Assembly: GCA_903921965.1 (NCBI GenBank)
Contig: CAIXSE010000329.1
Coordinates: forward strand, 1 to 6,394
Direction of reading: 5' to 3'
Length of the DNA: 6,394 nt
DNA from: an uncultured Thermoleophilia bacterium
GTDB lineage: Bacteria > Actinomycetota > Thermoleophilia > UBA2241
Program-made: the position numbers and the translations under genes
Part shown: piece after piece, positions 5,113-6,394 of the stretch
How the letters are laid out: every line of letters begins with the position of its first letter
Position numbering within the stretch: the stretch's first letter is position 1
Notes under the pieces: model-generated
The model's database searches: none
Seen by the model: the letters and a program-made list of their open reading frames with translations, nothing else
Told to the model about the DNA's origin: nothing

Positions 5113-6394
5113 TCAGCCGAGGTCGCGCCGGTAGTCCCACTCCGGCGCGATGACCGACGTGCCCTCGGTGTCCTCGATCTCGCGGCGCCAGGCGACCCGC
5201 TGGCCCACGCTGGCGCGCAGGCGCCAGCGGAACGTCTTGCTGGCGTTCTCCACCGACTCCTCGATGGCGCGCAGCCGCGCCAGGGCGCGGTGCTCCTCGT
5301 CGGCCGACAGGCCGTAGTCGCCGGCCATGGCGATCGCCTTCTCGAGATTGACGGTGATGTCGTGGTAGAGGCCCCAGTCCTTCGAGCAGACCGTGGCGAT
5401 GTGCAGCACGTCGATGCTGGTGTCGTCGTCCACGTCGCGCAGGGGCACGTCCTTCACGAGCGCGAGGATGTCGTGCACGTCCTTCTGGTTGATCTTGCCG
5501 ATCTGCATCTTGGCGATGAACGCATCGGCGGGCGAGATGGCGTACTCGTCGATGTCGAGGCGGTCCTGCACGTCGACGTCGTGGTCCATGCGCATGACGT
5601 CGAGGAAGACGTCCACGTGGTCCACGAGCGGCGCCTCGTAGGAGGCGTCGCAGGCCCTGCCCGCCGCCTTCTCGACCTCGTGCCGCAGGGCCTCGTCCTT
5701 GATGAACTGGAGCTGGTTGTGGTCGGTGGACTGGCTCACGTAGCGGTTCTCGGTGTAGCCGAGCGCGGCGAACGTCTCCCCCAGTTCCTTGTGCTGCGCG
5801 GACAGCCCGACGAAGTCGATGTCGGAGTACTCGCGGTCCATGAACGCGAGGTCGGTGCAGTACCGGCGGATGGCGAGGCCGCCGGTGAGCCGGAGCTGGG
5901 CGCCTCGCGCCCGGGCCGCGTCGATGATGTCCATGGCCTCGGCCATGAGGCGGTCGGCGCGGCGCAGCGGCTGCAGCGTCGCCGCGGCCGCCGACTTGAT
6001 GACGGCGCCCTGCGCCTCGGCGCCGGGCAGGGTGCGCAGGTCCTCGAGCGGGTGCAGCACGGCGTCGAGCACGTGCCGCGCCAGGTACACCCGCGGCCAG
6101 CTCTTCTCGCCCCACTCCTGCAGCAGGCCGGCGGCCTCGAGCCGGCGCACGGCGCTGCGCGCCGTCGGGTTGGTCACGTCGAGCACGCGCTGCGCCTCCG
6201 GCACCGTCATGCAGGGCGTGCGGAACAGCTCGTCGGCGAGCGCCAGGGCGTGCCCCTTGAGCTTCTCGCGGTCGCGCTCGTAGTGGCCGATGAGCGCGCG
6301 CGCCTGGCGGGACGCGCGCCGCGCCGTCTCGTACACGCCCTGGGCGAAGAAGCGGAGCCAGGGCTCCCACTCCCCGTGCGTGCGCACCCGCTGC
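5113..6394 (-). CDS. Fic C-terminal region fused to AbiEii-like nucleotidyltransferase (5' end outside window)
   Basis: The frame is open to the window edge. Residues are numbered from the GTG at 6387, but codons for Gln-Arg precede it and no Shine-Dalgarno is seen, so the true start lies upstream. Residues 1-45 (GEWEPWLRFFAQGVYETAR) match the helical C-terminal part of Fic-family proteins, and about 48-112 form their usual winged helix (TVPEAQRVLDVTNPTARSAV, ending RVYLARHVLD). The catalytic HPFxDGNGR motif would lie outside the window. After a linker, about 140-350 is a pol beta-like nucleotidyltransferase: GG at 169-170, Arg185, SDID at 188-191, DHVDVF at 256-261 with a likely third carboxylate D259, then KMQIGKINQKDVHDIL (293-308), like the K..KD.hD helix of AbiEii proteins. 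The charged tail (361-424) is unassigned. Fic enzymes usually AMPylate proteins, and AbiEii-type enzymes are toxins modifying RNA or other targets. The role of the fusion is unknown. Confidence 0.8.
   Translation of the reverse strand, partial: QRVRTHGEWEPWLRFFAQGVYETARRASRQARALIGHYERDREKLKGHALALADELFRTPCMTVPEAQRVLDVTNPTARSAVRRLEAAGLLQEWGEKSWPRVYLARHVLDAVLHPLEDLRTLPGAEAQGAVIKSAAAATLQPLRRADRLMAEAMDIIDAARARGAQLRLTGGLAIRRYCTDLAFMDREYSDIDFVGLSAQHKELGETFAALGYTENRYVSQSTDHNQLQFIKDEALRHEVEKAAGRACDASYEAPLVDHVDVFLDVMRMDHDVDVQDRLDIDEYAISPADAFIAKMQIGKINQKDVHDILALVKDVPLRDVDDDTSIDVLHIATVCSKDWGLYHDITVNLEKAIAMAGDYGLSADEEHRALARLRAIEESVENASKTFRWRLRASVGQRVAWRREIEDTEGTSVIAPEWDYRRDLG

Noticed and set aside
2988..5153. 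Plus-strand open frame of 721 codons opposite the S9 peptidase gene.
   Set aside because: It is the mirror of a high-GC gene. The product is Arg/Val/Ala/Asp-rich with no recognisable domain, while the minus strand holds a full-length peptidase with all catalytic residues and a Shine-Dalgarno.
6385..6387. GTG at 6387 as the true start of the Fic-nucleotidyltransferase protein.
   Set aside because: The frame stays open to the window edge, no Shine-Dalgarno is visible, and QRVRTHGEWEPWLRFF reads like the interior of a Fic protein, so the real start is probably outside the window.

Overview
The window is very GC-rich (about 70% by eye, with G or C at nearly every third codon position). All six genes lie on the minus strand, so transcription runs from position 6394 toward position 1. 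Base composition, frequent GTG starts and overlapping stop/start codons suggest a high-GC bacterium. Protein style points most to Actinomycetota (for example a Thermoleophilia- or Coriobacteriia-like lineage), but nothing here fixes the taxon. There are no RNA genes, CRISPR arrays, insertion sequences or integrase genes.

Layout in transcription order: (1) 6394-5113, the C-terminal part of a protein that enters from outside the window. It starts in the middle of a Fic-family C-terminal region, continues through a winged helix and ends in a DNA polymerase beta-like nucleotidyltransferase of AbiEii type. (2) A 175-bp gap with a TACAAT -10-like hexamer, a hyphenated inverted repeat and a strong Shine-Dalgarno. 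(3) 4937-2961, an S9-family serine peptidase. (4) 2964-2368, an NADPH-dependent FMN reductase. (5) 2371-1349, a secreted YkfC-like SH3b-NlpC/P60 cell-wall peptidase. (6) An 87-bp gap with a plausible -35/-10 pair and a strong Shine-Dalgarno. (7) 1261-365, an UlaG-like metallo-beta-lactamase-fold hydrolase. (8) 368-1, the N-terminal third of an AI-2E family membrane transporter, cut by the window edge.

Genes 3-5 are joined by ATGA and GTGA overlaps and look like one translationally coupled operon. An exported gamma-D-glutamyl endopeptidase-like enzyme and a cytosolic oligopeptidase could both act on wall-derived or dietary peptides, while the flavin reductase has no obvious link. The hydrolase and transporter form a second coupled pair (GTGA) with their own likely promoter.

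The most unusual item is the Fic-nucleotidyltransferase fusion. It puts two nucleotide-transfer families often found in toxins or phage-defence systems in one polypeptide. The rest is ordinary housekeeping or peripheral metabolism.
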